Assembly (NCBI GenBank): GCA_028819295.1
Contig: JAPPMA010000065.1
Coordinates: forward strand, 10,927-54,613
Origin: a bacterium
Lineage (GTDB): Bacteria > Actinomycetota > Acidimicrobiia > Acidimicrobiales > Bin134
Length of the DNA stretch: 43,687 bases
Reading direction: 5' to 3'
Shown: positions 1 through 8,116 of the stretch, piece after piece
Position numbering within the stretch: the first letter of the stretch is position 1
How the letters are laid out: each line of letters opens with the position of its first letter
The notes under the pieces: model-generated
Database searches by the model: none
Told to the model about the DNA's origin: nothing
The model's input: the letters and a program-made list of their open reading frames with translations, nothing else
Translations under genes and position numbers: made by a program

Positions 1-59
1 AACTCGGCGGGCGCCAGGGTCTTGGTGAAATCGGGCGGCTCGTAGCCAAGGCCTGCCAC
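1..59 (-). CDS. partial CDS at window edge, unknown product
   Basis: Reading leftwards from a GTG at 59, an open frame of 19 codons (VAGLGYEPPDFTKTLAPAE) runs off the window. Nearly every codon ends in G or C, as expected for coding DNA in this genome, and it would be divergent from the oxidoreductase at 163. No ribosome site is obvious and the piece is too short to assign a family. It may simply be a chance frame. Confidence 0.3.
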   Translation of the reverse strand, partial: MAGLGYEPPDFTKTLAPAE

Positions 60-162
60 ATTTTATTCTTTTCGGTGAGGGGGGTGCCCGGCTATTTTGT
101 GAGGGGGGGAGGCCCCGTCGGTTATCGTGCTGCACCTTGGCGCGATTGAAGGGAGCAGCCGA

Positions 163-1077
163 GTGAAGTTCAGCTTCGGTTTTCCGCTGATGGCCCATCC
201 GCAGAACCCCGAGTTCTTGAGCGCGCAGGCCGTTGCCCAATTTGCCCAGGTCGCCGAGGCGGCCGGTTTCGACTCCTGCTCGCTGACCGAGCACCCGCTG
301 CCCAACGACCGGTGGTTGGCCAGCGGGGGCCACGACGCCCTAGATCCCTTCGTGGCGCTGGCGGTGGCAGCCGGGGCCACCTCCCGGCTGCGGCTGCTCA
401 CCAACCTGACTCCGCTGCCCTATCGCAACCCGGCAATCCTGGCCAAGACAGTGGCCACCCTCGACCGGCTCAGCGGCGGCCGGGTCATCCTCGGCGCGGG
501 GGTGGGCTACCTGCTCTCTGAGTTCGAAGCGGTGGGGGCGGACTTCGAGCAGCGCAACGCCCTGTTCGACGAGAGCCTGGAGGTGATGCGGCTGATCTGG
601 AGCGGAGAGACGGTGAACTACCAGGGGCTCAACTTCTCCATTGCGAACAGCACCGGCCTTCCCACCCCGGTGCAGTCGCCGGTGCCGGTGTGGATCGGGG
701 GAAACTCCAAGCTGTCCCGTCGCCGGGTGGCCGAGAAAGCCCAGGGGTGGATGCCGATGCCCAACCCGGCGGCTCTGGCCTCCCGCCGCCGCTCGGCCCA
801 CTTGGAGACCCTCGATGAGTTGGCCGAGATGATCGCCCACCTCCACGACCACGCGGCCTCGGTGGGCCGCACCGAGCCCATCGACATCAAGTACATGGAC
901 CTCGAAGTGGGGGCAGTGGGCACATCGGGTTGGAGCGCCGACCGCCATCGGGAGAATATCGCTGCCCAAGCCGCCATCGGGGTGACGGGCATGTCGGCCC
1001 CAATTGCCGGCGACAACCGATCGCAAGTCATAGAGGCCGTCCAACAATACGGCGAGGAAATCATCGCCTATCGTTAG
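163..1077 (+). CDS. LLM-class F420-dependent oxidoreductase
   Basis: Luciferase-like (TIM-barrel) oxidoreductase of about 304 residues, of the kind that uses coenzyme F420 or FMN in Actinobacteria; the substrate is unknown. Family signs are the N-terminal KFSFGFPL strand, the SLTEHPLP segment, LDRLSGGRVILGAGVGY near the middle and the PVPVWIGGNS segment after it. The GTG at 163 is preferred over the upstream GTG at 127 because GGGAG sits 7 nt before it and because related enzymes start with a short M/V-K-F strand. The gene stands alone ahead of the GPP34 gene, with a short duplicated sequence between them. F420 rather than FMN use is inferred from the family and lineage, not proved by the sequence. 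Confidence 0.85.
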   Translation: MKFSFGFPLMAHPQNPEFLSAQAVAQFAQVAEAAGFDSCSLTEHPLPNDRWLASGGHDALDPFVALAVAAGATSRLRLLTNLTPLPYRNPAILAKTVATLDRLSGGRVILGAGVGYLLSEFEAVGADFEQRNALFDESLEVMRLIWSGETVNYQGLNFSIANSTGLPTPVQSPVPVWIGGNSKLSRRRVAEKAQGWMPMPNPAALASRRRSAHLETLDELAEMIAHLHDHAASVGRTEPIDIKYMDLEVGAVGTSGWSADRHRENIAAQAAIGVTGMSAPIAGDNRSQVIEAVQQYGEEIIAYR

Positions 1078-1078
1078 G

Positions 1079-1162
1079 CCCATGTTGAGATTTGTCGAAG
1101 GCACTTCCTGCGGTCGTTGTGCAGGGCTTGAAAGGAGATTCCCATGTTGAGATTTGTCGAAG
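1079..1162 (+). repeat. direct repeat duplicating the GPP34 start region
   Basis: Two identical 22-bp copies, each beginning CCCATGTTGAGATTTG and ending TCGAAG, occupy 1079-1100 and 1141-1162, a 62-bp period. The second is the true start of the GPP34 gene, with AAAGGAG in front. The first holds the same ATG but lies in a frame that is not used. It looks like a recent tandem duplication of the translation start. Confidence 0.85.
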
Positions 1163-1800
1163 AGATCATCCTCTTGTTGTTGCGCGACGACGACGGGAAG
1201 TTCGTCAACGTGCCCCAGTCGTCCATGGACCGGGCCATCGCCGGTGCGGTGCTGATGGAGCTGGCCATGGAGAACCGGATCGATACCGACCTGGAGAACC
1301 TGATCCTGATCGACGCCACCCCGGTGGGCGACGACTTGCTGGATCCGACGCTGGCCATGATCGCCGAAGGGGATGGTGAGGATGCCCGCCACTGGGTAGA
1401 GCAGTTGGCCCGCCAGGCCCCCGGGATCAGGGAGGCGACGCTGGCCCGGTTGGTGGAGCGGGGCATCCTCGAGCGGGAGGATGACCGGTTCTTGTGGGTG
1501 TTCCGGTCGCGCCGCTACCCGACGATAGACGGCGAGGCTGAGAGGGAGGTGAAACTGCGGATCATGGGGGTGCTGTTCAGCAACGAGATCCCCAGCCCGC
1601 GCGATGTGGTGATCATCTCCTTGGCCCACGCCTGCGGGATCTTCAACGAGCTGCTCTCCAAGCGGGAGTTGGAGCAGGCCACCGCCCGCATCGAGCAGGT
1701 TCGCAAGCTCGACCTCATCGGCCAGGCCATGTCCCAGTCGATTCAGGACTTCGAGACCTGGCTGGCCAACGCCGCCGTGCAGGGCCGCGGCTTCTTCTAG
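1144..1800 (+). CDS. GPP34 family phosphoprotein
   Basis: A 218-residue protein of the Golgi phosphoprotein 3 (GPP34) domain family. In eukaryotes the family binds phosphatidylinositol-4-phosphate; the role of the many actinobacterial copies is unknown. Typical features are the N-terminal EEIILLLLRDDDGKF stretch, the helix AIAGAVLMELAMENRI followed by the LILIDATPVGDDLLDPTLAMIA segment, then a WVEQLA helix and a basic RLVERGILEREDDRFLWVF strand-turn. The domain fills the whole protein. AAAGGAG lies 7 nt before the ATG. It is likely a peripheral membrane protein by analogy only. Confidence 0.85.
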   Translation: MLRFVEEIILLLLRDDDGKFVNVPQSSMDRAIAGAVLMELAMENRIDTDLENLILIDATPVGDDLLDPTLAMIAEGDGEDARHWVEQLARQAPGIREATLARLVERGILEREDDRFLWVFRSRRYPTIDGEAEREVKLRIMGVLFSNEIPSPRDVVIISLAHACGIFNELLSKRELEQATARIEQVRKLDLIGQAMSQSIQDFETWLANAAVQGRGFF

Positions 1801-1885
1801 GAGACAGCCCTGAGCATCCTCGCCGCTCTTGACCGAGATGCCGTTGAGAGTGAGGGCGATTTCACTTCGCCCATTGGGCCAACGG

Positions 1886-2740
1886 TTAGCCGGTGCGGTT
1901 GTGGAGGGGGCCGGCGGGGAGGCGGCCGTCGATGTCGGTGAATCCGTAGGCGTCGGCCATGTCTCGGGCCGAGACAGCTCGGCCGGTGTGGAGGGAACGG
2001 TCGGTGTCGATGGCCAGGGCGGTCACCGCCCGCCCGGTGAACCGGGGCGACTCGGCCGCCGACACGTCCAGGCTCGGCGGCAGCTCCACCCCGGACTCCA
2101 CGGCCATATCTATGCGCTCGGTGCGCACGAATCCGGGCCAAACCGACACCATCGACACCCCGGTGTCCCGGAGCTCGCGGGCGCAGTCGGCGGTCATGCG
2201 GTCGAGAGCGCACTTGCCCACTCCATAAGCGACGTGCCAGGCGTACTCGACGGCCCCCGAGGAACTGATATTGGCGATCAAGCCGTCGCCCTGTTCGATC
2301 ATCACCGGGGCGGCCAGCACCGAGGCCACATAGGCCGAGCGGGTGCCCACGTCCAGCATGTCGTCCCAGTTGGAGATGGGCACCTCCCAGAAGGGCAGCA
2401 TGGCGGTCAGCTCGTCGGGAATGGCGAAGGCATTGTTCACCAATACGTCCAAGCGGCCGTGCTCCGCGGCGATCTGCTCGAACACCGCTCGCACCGCATC
2501 GTCGTCGCGGTGATCGCAAGCCACTGCGGTCGCGGTGCCGCCACCGGCGGTGATCTCCTCGGCGGTGGCCCCCACCGTGCCGGGAAGCGGGTGCTGGCCG
2601 GCACCGGTGGTGCGCCCGGTGACATACACCGTGGCTCCCGCCGCAGCCAGTTCCAAGGCGCACCCCTTGCCGATGCCCCGGCTGGCGCCGGTGACCAGGG
2701 CCACTTTTCCGGCCAAGGGCGATCCGTCGAAAATGCTCAT
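1886..2740 (-). CDS. short-chain dehydrogenase/reductase
   Basis: An NAD(P)-dependent SDR of about 284 residues. It shows the Rossmann TGASRGIGKG motif near residue 18, VNNAF, the catalytic serine in ISSSGAVE and the YGVGK form of YxxxK. It starts at ATG 2740 with GGAGG 7 nt upstream, only 15 nt after the cyclase stop, so the two genes are almost certainly co-transcribed. The substrate is not evident. The proline/glycine-rich tail after the SDR fold (DGRLPAGPLHNRTG) is weakly conserved in such enzymes. Confidence 0.85.
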   Translation of the reverse strand: MSIFDGSPLAGKVALVTGASRGIGKGCALELAAAGATVYVTGRTTGAGQHPLPGTVGATAEEITAGGGTATAVACDHRDDDAVRAVFEQIAAEHGRLDVLVNNAFAIPDELTAMLPFWEVPISNWDDMLDVGTRSAYVASVLAAPVMIEQGDGLIANISSSGAVEYAWHVAYGVGKCALDRMTADCARELRDTGVSMVSVWPGFVRTERIDMAVESGVELPPSLDVSAAESPRFTGRAVTALAIDTDRSLHTGRAVSARDMADAYGFTDIDGRLPAGPLHNRTG

Positions 2741-2754
2741 TTTGGTTCCTCCGG

Positions 2755-3837
2755 TTATTTGGCGCCAGGGGGATTGGCGCCAGGGGGATTGGCGCCAGGG
2801 GGATTGGCGCCAGGGGGATTGGCGCCAGGGGGATTGGCGATGGCCATGGGAGGCGACGAGCACGACGTTGACCCCTTGGCCCGCAATGGCGAGTGGCAGA
2901 ACACGAAGCGGTCCACCCCGGCGGCGGCAATCTCCTCGCAGCTCATCGACTCGGCCATGCGGATGCCTTCCTTCACCAGCATGATCTGGTGGCCTGCCGA
3001 TACCCAGCCCCCGGTGGCCTCGAAATCGAACACCCCCCATATCCAGCTGTCGGTGGACACCAGCGCGGGACGGTGTGAGGCCAGCCACTTGTTCTCGGCG
3101 ATCCACGGGCCGGGCGAGGCGGCCAGAAACCGCTCCGGGTCTTCCCGGGTGAGGCTGATCCACCCGGTGCGCAGGCACAGGGCGTCGCCCGGCTCGGGCC
3201 GGGGCAGGCCTTGGCGCTCGATGGCGCCCTCGATCTGCTCGACGGTGATGCGGTGGCGATCCATCAGCCGGGGCAACCCCGCCTGGTTGGCCTCAACATC
3301 GCCGGTGGTGCTGGCCACATAGGCGGCCGCGTCGATCATCAACCCCCGGGTTAGCAGGGGTGGCCCCCACGACGGCACGTCCATGGCAGTCACCCCGTCG
3401 GTGCGGGCAAGATCGGCGCCCTTGTGGCCGTTGTAGAAGGTGCCGTCCACCGCGGCGTGGGTGAAGCCGTTGATCTTGGAGCTCATGTTGAAGGTGTACG
3501 ACACCCGCTCCTCGGAATAGCCCAGCTTGGACTGGCCCAATCCTTCGGTGCCGCTGACGATCTGCCCCTCGAAGCCCTCTCCAGGGTCGTAGCCCGCCAC
3601 CACCAGCGTTTGGGAGAATTGCCGGTCGGCGAACGCCGGATACCCCGGCCAGATTCCGTCGCCCATCGAGTAGGTGCGAATCGGCCTGGTCAAATCCAGC
3701 ATTGCCAAGGCGTTGGCCCGCTTCTGGTCGGTGACCTCGTTGTAGGTGCCCAGCACATCGTCGGGTCCGTATCGGCTGGGGGCCCATGCCCCGGCAGCCA
3801 CCGCCTCTACGTCGAACCTCGAATCGTCGAAGGTCAC
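2755..3837 (-). CDS. cyclase family protein with NPPGA repeat tail
   Basis: A 360-residue protein of the cyclase / kynurenine-formamidase-like family (PF04199), metal-dependent hydrolases acting on amides or lactones. N-terminal half: LDLTRPIRTYSMGDGIWPGYP; middle: NGFTHAAVDGTFYNGH, a variant of the family's HxGTHxDxPxH metal site; C-terminal half: ALCLRTGW and LVSTDSWIWGVF. The start is a GTG at 3837. The protein ends with five copies of NPPGA, encoded by a 15-bp tandem repeat, added after the normal end of the fold. It leads a two-gene unit with the SDR downstream. The altered metal motif leaves activity open. Confidence 0.8.
   Translation of the reverse strand: MTFDDSRFDVEAVAAGAWAPSRYGPDDVLGTYNEVTDQKRANALAMLDLTRPIRTYSMGDGIWPGYPAFADRQFSQTLVVAGYDPGEGFEGQIVSGTEGLGQSKLGYSEERVSYTFNMSSKINGFTHAAVDGTFYNGHKGADLARTDGVTAMDVPSWGPPLLTRGLMIDAAAYVASTTGDVEANQAGLPRLMDRHRITVEQIEGAIERQGLPRPEPGDALCLRTGWISLTREDPERFLAASPGPWIAENKWLASHRPALVSTDSWIWGVFDFEATGGWVSAGHQIMLVKEGIRMAESMSCEEIAAAGVDRFVFCHSPLRAKGSTSCSSPPMAIANPPGANPPGANPPGANPPGANPPGAK
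2761..2835 (+). repeat. five tandem copies of a 15-bp unit
   Basis: The unit GGCGCCAGGGGGATT occurs five times without change. On the minus strand it encodes NPPGA five times at the very end of the cyclase, just before its stop codon and 20 nt from the SDR start. Exact identity of the units suggests slippage and a recently changing copy number. Confidence 0.95.
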
Positions 3838-4074
3838 CGCCGAAGCCTAGTTATGTGCGACATCCAGCGAACATCCCCCAATAGTGGACTAGCTGCACAA
3901 TTCCCATATTGGGGCATCCACGTCAGCGGGCTTCGCTGCGCTTCTCGAATATGCCTGGGTTGGGGCGGCTGGGGTCGGGCCTTGGGCGGTTCGCTTCGCC
4001 TTCGCGGGCACCGGTCTCCTTTCTTGAGAATCTACCATTGGCAATGTCCCACAGTGACCTAGTCTTTGCTTCGT

Positions 4075-5202
4075 ATGACCTTCGTCGAGCCGTTTGCCAT
4101 TGAGGTGTCCGACGAGGTGCTGGATGACCTCCATCGGCGCCTCGACGCCACCCGGTGGTTCGATCCGCTGCCGGGGGCCGGATGGGATGAGGGCACCGAC
4201 CTGGACTATCTCAAGGAGCTGTGCCGGTACTGGCGCCACGACTTCGACTGGCGGGCAATCGAGGCTGAGCTCAACCGGTTTCCCCAGTACACAACCACCA
4301 TCGACAACCAGAACCTGCACTTCATCCACGCTCGCTGCCGCAACCCCGACGCCCTGGCCCTGGTTGTCCACCACGGCTGGCCAGGCTCGATCACCGAGTT
4401 CGCCAAGGTGATCGAACCGCTGCGGGAGCGGTTCCACGTGGTGTGCCCGTCGCTGCCCGGCTACGGCTTCTCCGGGCCGACCGCCGAGCCGGGCTGGACG
4501 CCCCGGCGCATGGCCGCGGCCTCGCTGGAGCTGATGAGCCGGCTGGGCTACGAGCGATTCGGCGCCCAGGGCGGGGATTGGGGGGCGATGGTCACTGCCC
4601 AGATGGCCCTCCAGGCCCCGGAGCGGCTTTTCGGCATCCACCTGAACCTGGCGATCGCTCCTGAGCCCCCGCCGGGGACGGTGCCCGAACTCACCGAACA
4701 GGAGAAGGCCGACCGGGCCGAGGGCGGGGCCCGCAACCGGGTGGAGCGGGGCTATCGGGAGCAGCAGGCCACCCGGCCCCAGTCGCTGTCGGTGGGGCTG
4801 AACGACTCCCCGGCCGGGCTGGCCGCCTGGATCATCGAGAAGTTCCTGGTGTGGAGCGACATCGGCCCCGACAATGACATCGAGGCCAGCTTCACCAAAG
4901 ACGAACTGCTCACCAACGTGATGGTGTACTGGGTGACCGGCACCATCGCCTCGGCCAACCGGCTGTACTACGAGACCCGCGTCGGTGGTCGGGGTTCCTC
5001 GGTCCCCGACCGCCGGGTGGAGGTGCCCACCGCCTACGCCCGCTTCCCCGGCGACGGCATCCGTCCGGCCCGTCCGTGGGTGGAGTACTGGTACAACATC
5101 GTCCGCTGGACCGAGATGCCCCACGGCGGCCACTTCGCATCCCTCGAAGCCCCCGATCTCTATGTCAAAGACGTCGTCGAATATTTCGCCAAACTGGGCT
5201 GA
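4075..5202 (+). CDS. epoxide hydrolase family alpha/beta hydrolase
   Basis: A 375-residue enzyme with an N-terminal epoxide hydrolase (EHN) domain followed by an alpha/beta-hydrolase fold. Visible motifs: HGWPGS oxyanion loop near residue 100, PSLPGYGFS, nucleophile D168 in GGDWG, and the catalytic histidine H353 in GGHFAS. These match microsomal-type epoxide hydrolases, which open epoxides to diols. ATG 4075 (MTFVEPF) is preferred over the in-frame TTG at 4066. No good ribosome site is seen, so the message may be leaderless. About 235 bp before it (3838-4074) hold no gene. Confidence 0.85.
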   Translation: MTFVEPFAIEVSDEVLDDLHRRLDATRWFDPLPGAGWDEGTDLDYLKELCRYWRHDFDWRAIEAELNRFPQYTTTIDNQNLHFIHARCRNPDALALVVHHGWPGSITEFAKVIEPLRERFHVVCPSLPGYGFSGPTAEPGWTPRRMAAASLELMSRLGYERFGAQGGDWGAMVTAQMALQAPERLFGIHLNLAIAPEPPPGTVPELTEQEKADRAEGGARNRVERGYREQQATRPQSLSVGLNDSPAGLAAWIIEKFLVWSDIGPDNDIEASFTKDELLTNVMVYWVTGTIASANRLYYETRVGGRGSSVPDRRVEVPTAYARFPGDGIRPARPWVEYWYNIVRWTEMPHGGHFASLEAPDLYVKDVVEYFAKLG

Positions 5203-5217
5203 CGGCTCTCCCCGCGA

Positions 5218-5598
5218 TCACCGGCGGGGGTCGATGATTTCCACGTCGTAGGAATGGAGTCGGTGGTCGGTGGTGACGAGGGCGAGCAGCTCGGCCTGGG
5301 CTTGAGCCACGAGCATGCGGTCGAACGGGTCTTGGTGGTGCAGGGGCAGGGCGGCGGCCCGCTCAGCGTGGGAGACGGTGATCGGTAGTTCGACAAACCC
5401 GTTGGCGATGAGGTCTGAGACCATATGGTCCGGGTAGTGAAGTCTGCCCTTCGCGCGTTTGATGCCCAATTCCCATAGCGTTACCGCCGAGTAGTACACA
5501 CCGGCTGACTCTCGGATGGTTTTCCGGCACCGCCTTCCGATCTGAGAAGAGACGCCGGCGGTCCAAAGTACGGCGTGGCTGTCGAGCAGCAGCCTCAC
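5218..5598 (-). CDS. vapC: PIN-domain toxin, VapC-like
   Basis: A 126-residue PIN-domain ribonuclease. The acidic metal-binding set is complete: D6 in LLLDSHA, E43 in TLWELGIK, D90/D93 in DPFDRMLVAQA and D111 in TTDHRL. It follows the antitoxin gene with a 2-nt gap, the usual antitoxin-first order. VapC toxins cleave RNA, commonly tRNA or rRNA, and are neutralised by the partner antitoxin. The RNA target cannot be read from the sequence. The pair looks intact. Confidence 0.88.
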   Translation of the reverse strand: MRLLLDSHAVLWTAGVSSQIGRRCRKTIRESAGVYYSAVTLWELGIKRAKGRLHYPDHMVSDLIANGFVELPITVSHAERAAALPLHHQDPFDRMLVAQAQAELLALVTTDHRLHSYDVEIIDPRR

Positions 5599-5600
5599 GG

Positions 5601-5861
5601 CTAGTAGAGGTCGCTTTCCGCTGACTCCTCAAACATGGCGATGATTTCAGGGTCGGAGCCGACGATGTCCTCCTCGTAGATGTGGATCTGGCCGTCCATA
5701 AACCCGATTTTCCGTTCCGGCGGCTTCGGGGGCCAAGGGATAAGTTTGGCCACCGGTTGCCCGGCGCGGGCGACGATCACGTCGGTGCCGGCCTCGACCT
5801 CTCGTAGCAGCTCCGACAAGCGGCTCTTTGCGGCGTGGATGTTCACTTGCAGGGTGGTCAT
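5601..5861 (-). CDS. Phd/YefM-type antitoxin
   Basis: An 86-residue antitoxin of the Phd/YefM family, partner of the PIN toxin directly downstream. The N-terminal DNA-binding part reads LQVNIHAAKSRLSELLREVEAGTDVIVARAGQPVAKLIP, the classic family pattern. The acidic, disordered C-terminal region (YEEDIVGSDPEIIAMFEESAESDLY) is the likely toxin-binding tail. Such antitoxins repress their own operon. The promoter should lie in 5862-5890 but no clear operator is visible. Confidence 0.87.
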   Translation of the reverse strand: MTTLQVNIHAAKSRLSELLREVEAGTDVIVARAGQPVAKLIPWPPKPPERKIGFMDGQIHIYEEDIVGSDPEIIAMFEESAESDLY

Positions 5862-5954
5862 AGCACCAACTTAGCCCGACTTAGTTTACTTTCCCACCGC
5901 AATTGGCCGTGTCTGCTTTGGGGGCGGTGGCAGGGGTGTGGTGAACTTGCCGCC

Positions 5955-6950
5955 GTGCCCCAGTTGCATGACGTCGACTACACCCTTGAGTACCCCTACA
6001 CCCGCACCACCGGGCCGGTCATCGGCCCGTTTCTGACCGGACTGCGCGACGGCCGCATCCTCGGGCAGCGGTGCGGCGACCGGGTGCTGTGCCCGCCCAT
6101 GGAGTTCGATCCGGACACCTTCGCCACCCTGGTGCCCGACCTGGTTGAGGTGGGCCCCGGCGGGGAGGTGGAGAACTGGACCTGGGTGGCCGAGCCCTCG
6201 GCCAAGCACCCCTTCGACCGCCCGTTCGGCTTCGCCTTCATCAAGCTGGACGGGGCCGACACCGCCCTGGTCCACGCGGTGGACACCGGCGGCGACCCCG
6301 AGGCCATGAGCACCGGCATGAGGGTGCAGGCCCAGTTCCGCGATGAGCGCCACGGTTCGGTTGCCGATGTGTACTTCGTTCCCGAGGCCGACGCCGCCCA
6401 ACAGGTGATCGAGCCGGGCGACGAGCCGGTGACCATCACCGAGCACCTCATCGGCCTGCGCATCAACGAGCCGCTGTATCCCCATCGGGCCCGGTTCGCC
6501 CAGGGGCTGCTCGACGGCAAGATCATAGGCCAGCGCAGCCCGGTCACCGGCAAGGTGTACGTGCCCGGTCGGGGCTACGACAACATGTCCCGGGTGCTGA
6601 TGGGCGAATCCGACGAGGTGGAAGTGTCCGACGTGGGCACCGTGGTGGCGTTCACCGAGCTGAACCCGGTGCAGTACTACGGCCAGACCGAGACCGAGCC
6701 CTACGTGCGGTGTTCGATCTTGTTCGACGGGACCGACCAGCCGGTGATCGGCATCGACATCCGCGACATGACGGTGGACGAGATGCGGGTGGGCATGAGG
6801 ATGCGCTGCATCTGGCGCGATCCCGAAGAGCGCTCGGTGGAGGACATCGACAACCGCTACGGCAACATCCCCGAGACGGTTTACGCCCGGTTCGAGCTCA
6901 CTGGTGAGCCCGATGTGCCCGCCGACCAGCTCAAGGAGCACTCATGGTAA
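5955..6950 (+). CDS. tandem DUF35 (Zn-ribbon/OB-fold) protein
   Basis: About 331 residues made of two DUF35-type units. The first has a degenerate zinc ribbon (GQRCGDRVLCPP) followed by an OB-fold (GEVENWTWVAE...FGFAFIKLDGADTALVHAVD). The second repeats the pattern (GQRSPVTGKVYVPGRG...VVAFTELNPV...CSILFDGTD) but has no cysteines. DUF35 proteins bind CoA thioesters and partner thiolase-like enzymes, as in steroid side-chain aldolases. The two thiolase-fold genes directly downstream fit that role. The GTG at 5955 is a choice; the frame stays open upstream to 5835, but the upstream translation has no family match. Confidence 0.8.
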   Translation: MPQLHDVDYTLEYPYTRTTGPVIGPFLTGLRDGRILGQRCGDRVLCPPMEFDPDTFATLVPDLVEVGPGGEVENWTWVAEPSAKHPFDRPFGFAFIKLDGADTALVHAVDTGGDPEAMSTGMRVQAQFRDERHGSVADVYFVPEADAAQQVIEPGDEPVTITEHLIGLRINEPLYPHRARFAQGLLDGKIIGQRSPVTGKVYVPGRGYDNMSRVLMGESDEVEVSDVGTVVAFTELNPVQYYGQTETEPYVRCSILFDGTDQPVIGIDIRDMTVDEMRVGMRMRCIWRDPEERSVEDIDNRYGNIPETVYARFELTGEPDVPADQLKEHSW

Positions 6951-7002
6951 GCCTGGCCGAACCAGCCGGCAGCCGCACCGTCGCCGACTCAGAGGAGCGC
7001 CC

Positions 7003-8070
7003 ATGATGCAGCTCGCCGAAGACGTGGCCATCGTCGCGTTCTCGCAAACCCCGTCCCACGCCCACTTCAACGACAGCGAGCCGGCCATGATCATGCCGTG
7101 CGTCAACTCGGTGGTCGAGCAGGTGGGCATGGACCGCCACGACATCGACTTCACCATCGCCGGCAGTTGCGACTACCTGTCGGGGATGCCGTTCGCCTTC
7201 GTGATGAACATCGACGCGGTGGGGGCGTGGCCCCCGGTGTATGAGAGCCATGTGGAGATGGACGGCGCCTGGGCCCTGTTCGAGGGGTTCGTGCGGCTCC
7301 AGTCGGGCGACATCGACACGGTGCTGGTGTCGGGCTCGGGCAAGTGCTCGCCGGGCAGCTACCGGGAGGGGTTCTCGCTCCAGACCGACCCTTACGTCCA
7401 CGCCCCCATCGGATTGGACCCCCGCACCCAGGCCGGATTCCAGGCCCAAGCCCTAATCGCCGCGGGCCGGGCCACCGAGCGGGACTTCGCCGAGGTGGTG
7501 GCCCGCAGCCACGCCAACGCCAAGAACAACCCCTACGCCCAGCTCAGCGGCGACCTGTCGGTGGACGACCTGCTGGCCGAGCCCTACGTGCAGCAGCCGC
7601 TGCGCCGCCTCGACTGCCCGCCCACCAGCGACGGGGCCGCGGCCATGGTCATCGCCCGGGCCGACAGGGCTCGGGAGCTGTGCGACAACCCGGTGTGGAT
7701 CCGGGCCATCGACCACCGCATCGATTCGCACCACCCCACGCTGCGGGACCTCACCGACTCCCCGTCGGCGCGCATCGCGGCCGAGCGGGTGGGCCTCCAC
7801 AACGGGCCGGTGGACATCGCCGAGCTGACCGTGACTTACAGCCCCGAGGAGATCGTCTTGCGCGATGCCCTGGGGCTCAACGGCGACACCGCGGTGAACC
7901 CGTCGGGCGGTCCGCTCACCGGCAGCCCGTTCATGGCCGTGGGCCTCACCCGGGTGATCGAGCTGGCCCGGGCCATCCGCAACGGCGATGGCGGCCGAGG
8001 CGTGGCCCACGCCTCCAGCGGGCCGGCGCTGCAACAGAACCTGCTCTGCGTGTTGGAAGGAGACCGATGA
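7003..8070 (+). CDS. thiolase-fold protein, catalytic residues missing
   Basis: A 355-residue SCP2/thiolase-like protein. The fold is clear from SGDIDTVLVSGSGKCSP, CPPTSDGAAAMVIA and VNPSGGPLTGSPFMAVGL. The nucleophilic cysteine region is VEMDGAWAL, with no cysteine, and the usual GHP histidine is replaced in GSP. It is therefore probably not a true thiolase; it may be a retro-aldolase or scaffold like the Ltp proteins of steroid breakdown that work with DUF35 partners. AGAGGAG lies 6 nt before the ATG. It is followed closely by a second thiolase-fold gene. Confidence 0.8.
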   Translation: MMQLAEDVAIVAFSQTPSHAHFNDSEPAMIMPCVNSVVEQVGMDRHDIDFTIAGSCDYLSGMPFAFVMNIDAVGAWPPVYESHVEMDGAWALFEGFVRLQSGDIDTVLVSGSGKCSPGSYREGFSLQTDPYVHAPIGLDPRTQAGFQAQALIAAGRATERDFAEVVARSHANAKNNPYAQLSGDLSVDDLLAEPYVQQPLRRLDCPPTSDGAAAMVIARADRARELCDNPVWIRAIDHRIDSHHPTLRDLTDSPSARIAAERVGLHNGPVDIAELTVTYSPEEIVLRDALGLNGDTAVNPSGGPLTGSPFMAVGLTRVIELARAIRNGDGGRGVAHASSGPALQQNLLCVLEGDR

Positions 8071-8116
8071 TGTTCTCGAGGAAAACACAGAGCCACAGCA
8101 CAGAGAGGACGATCTG

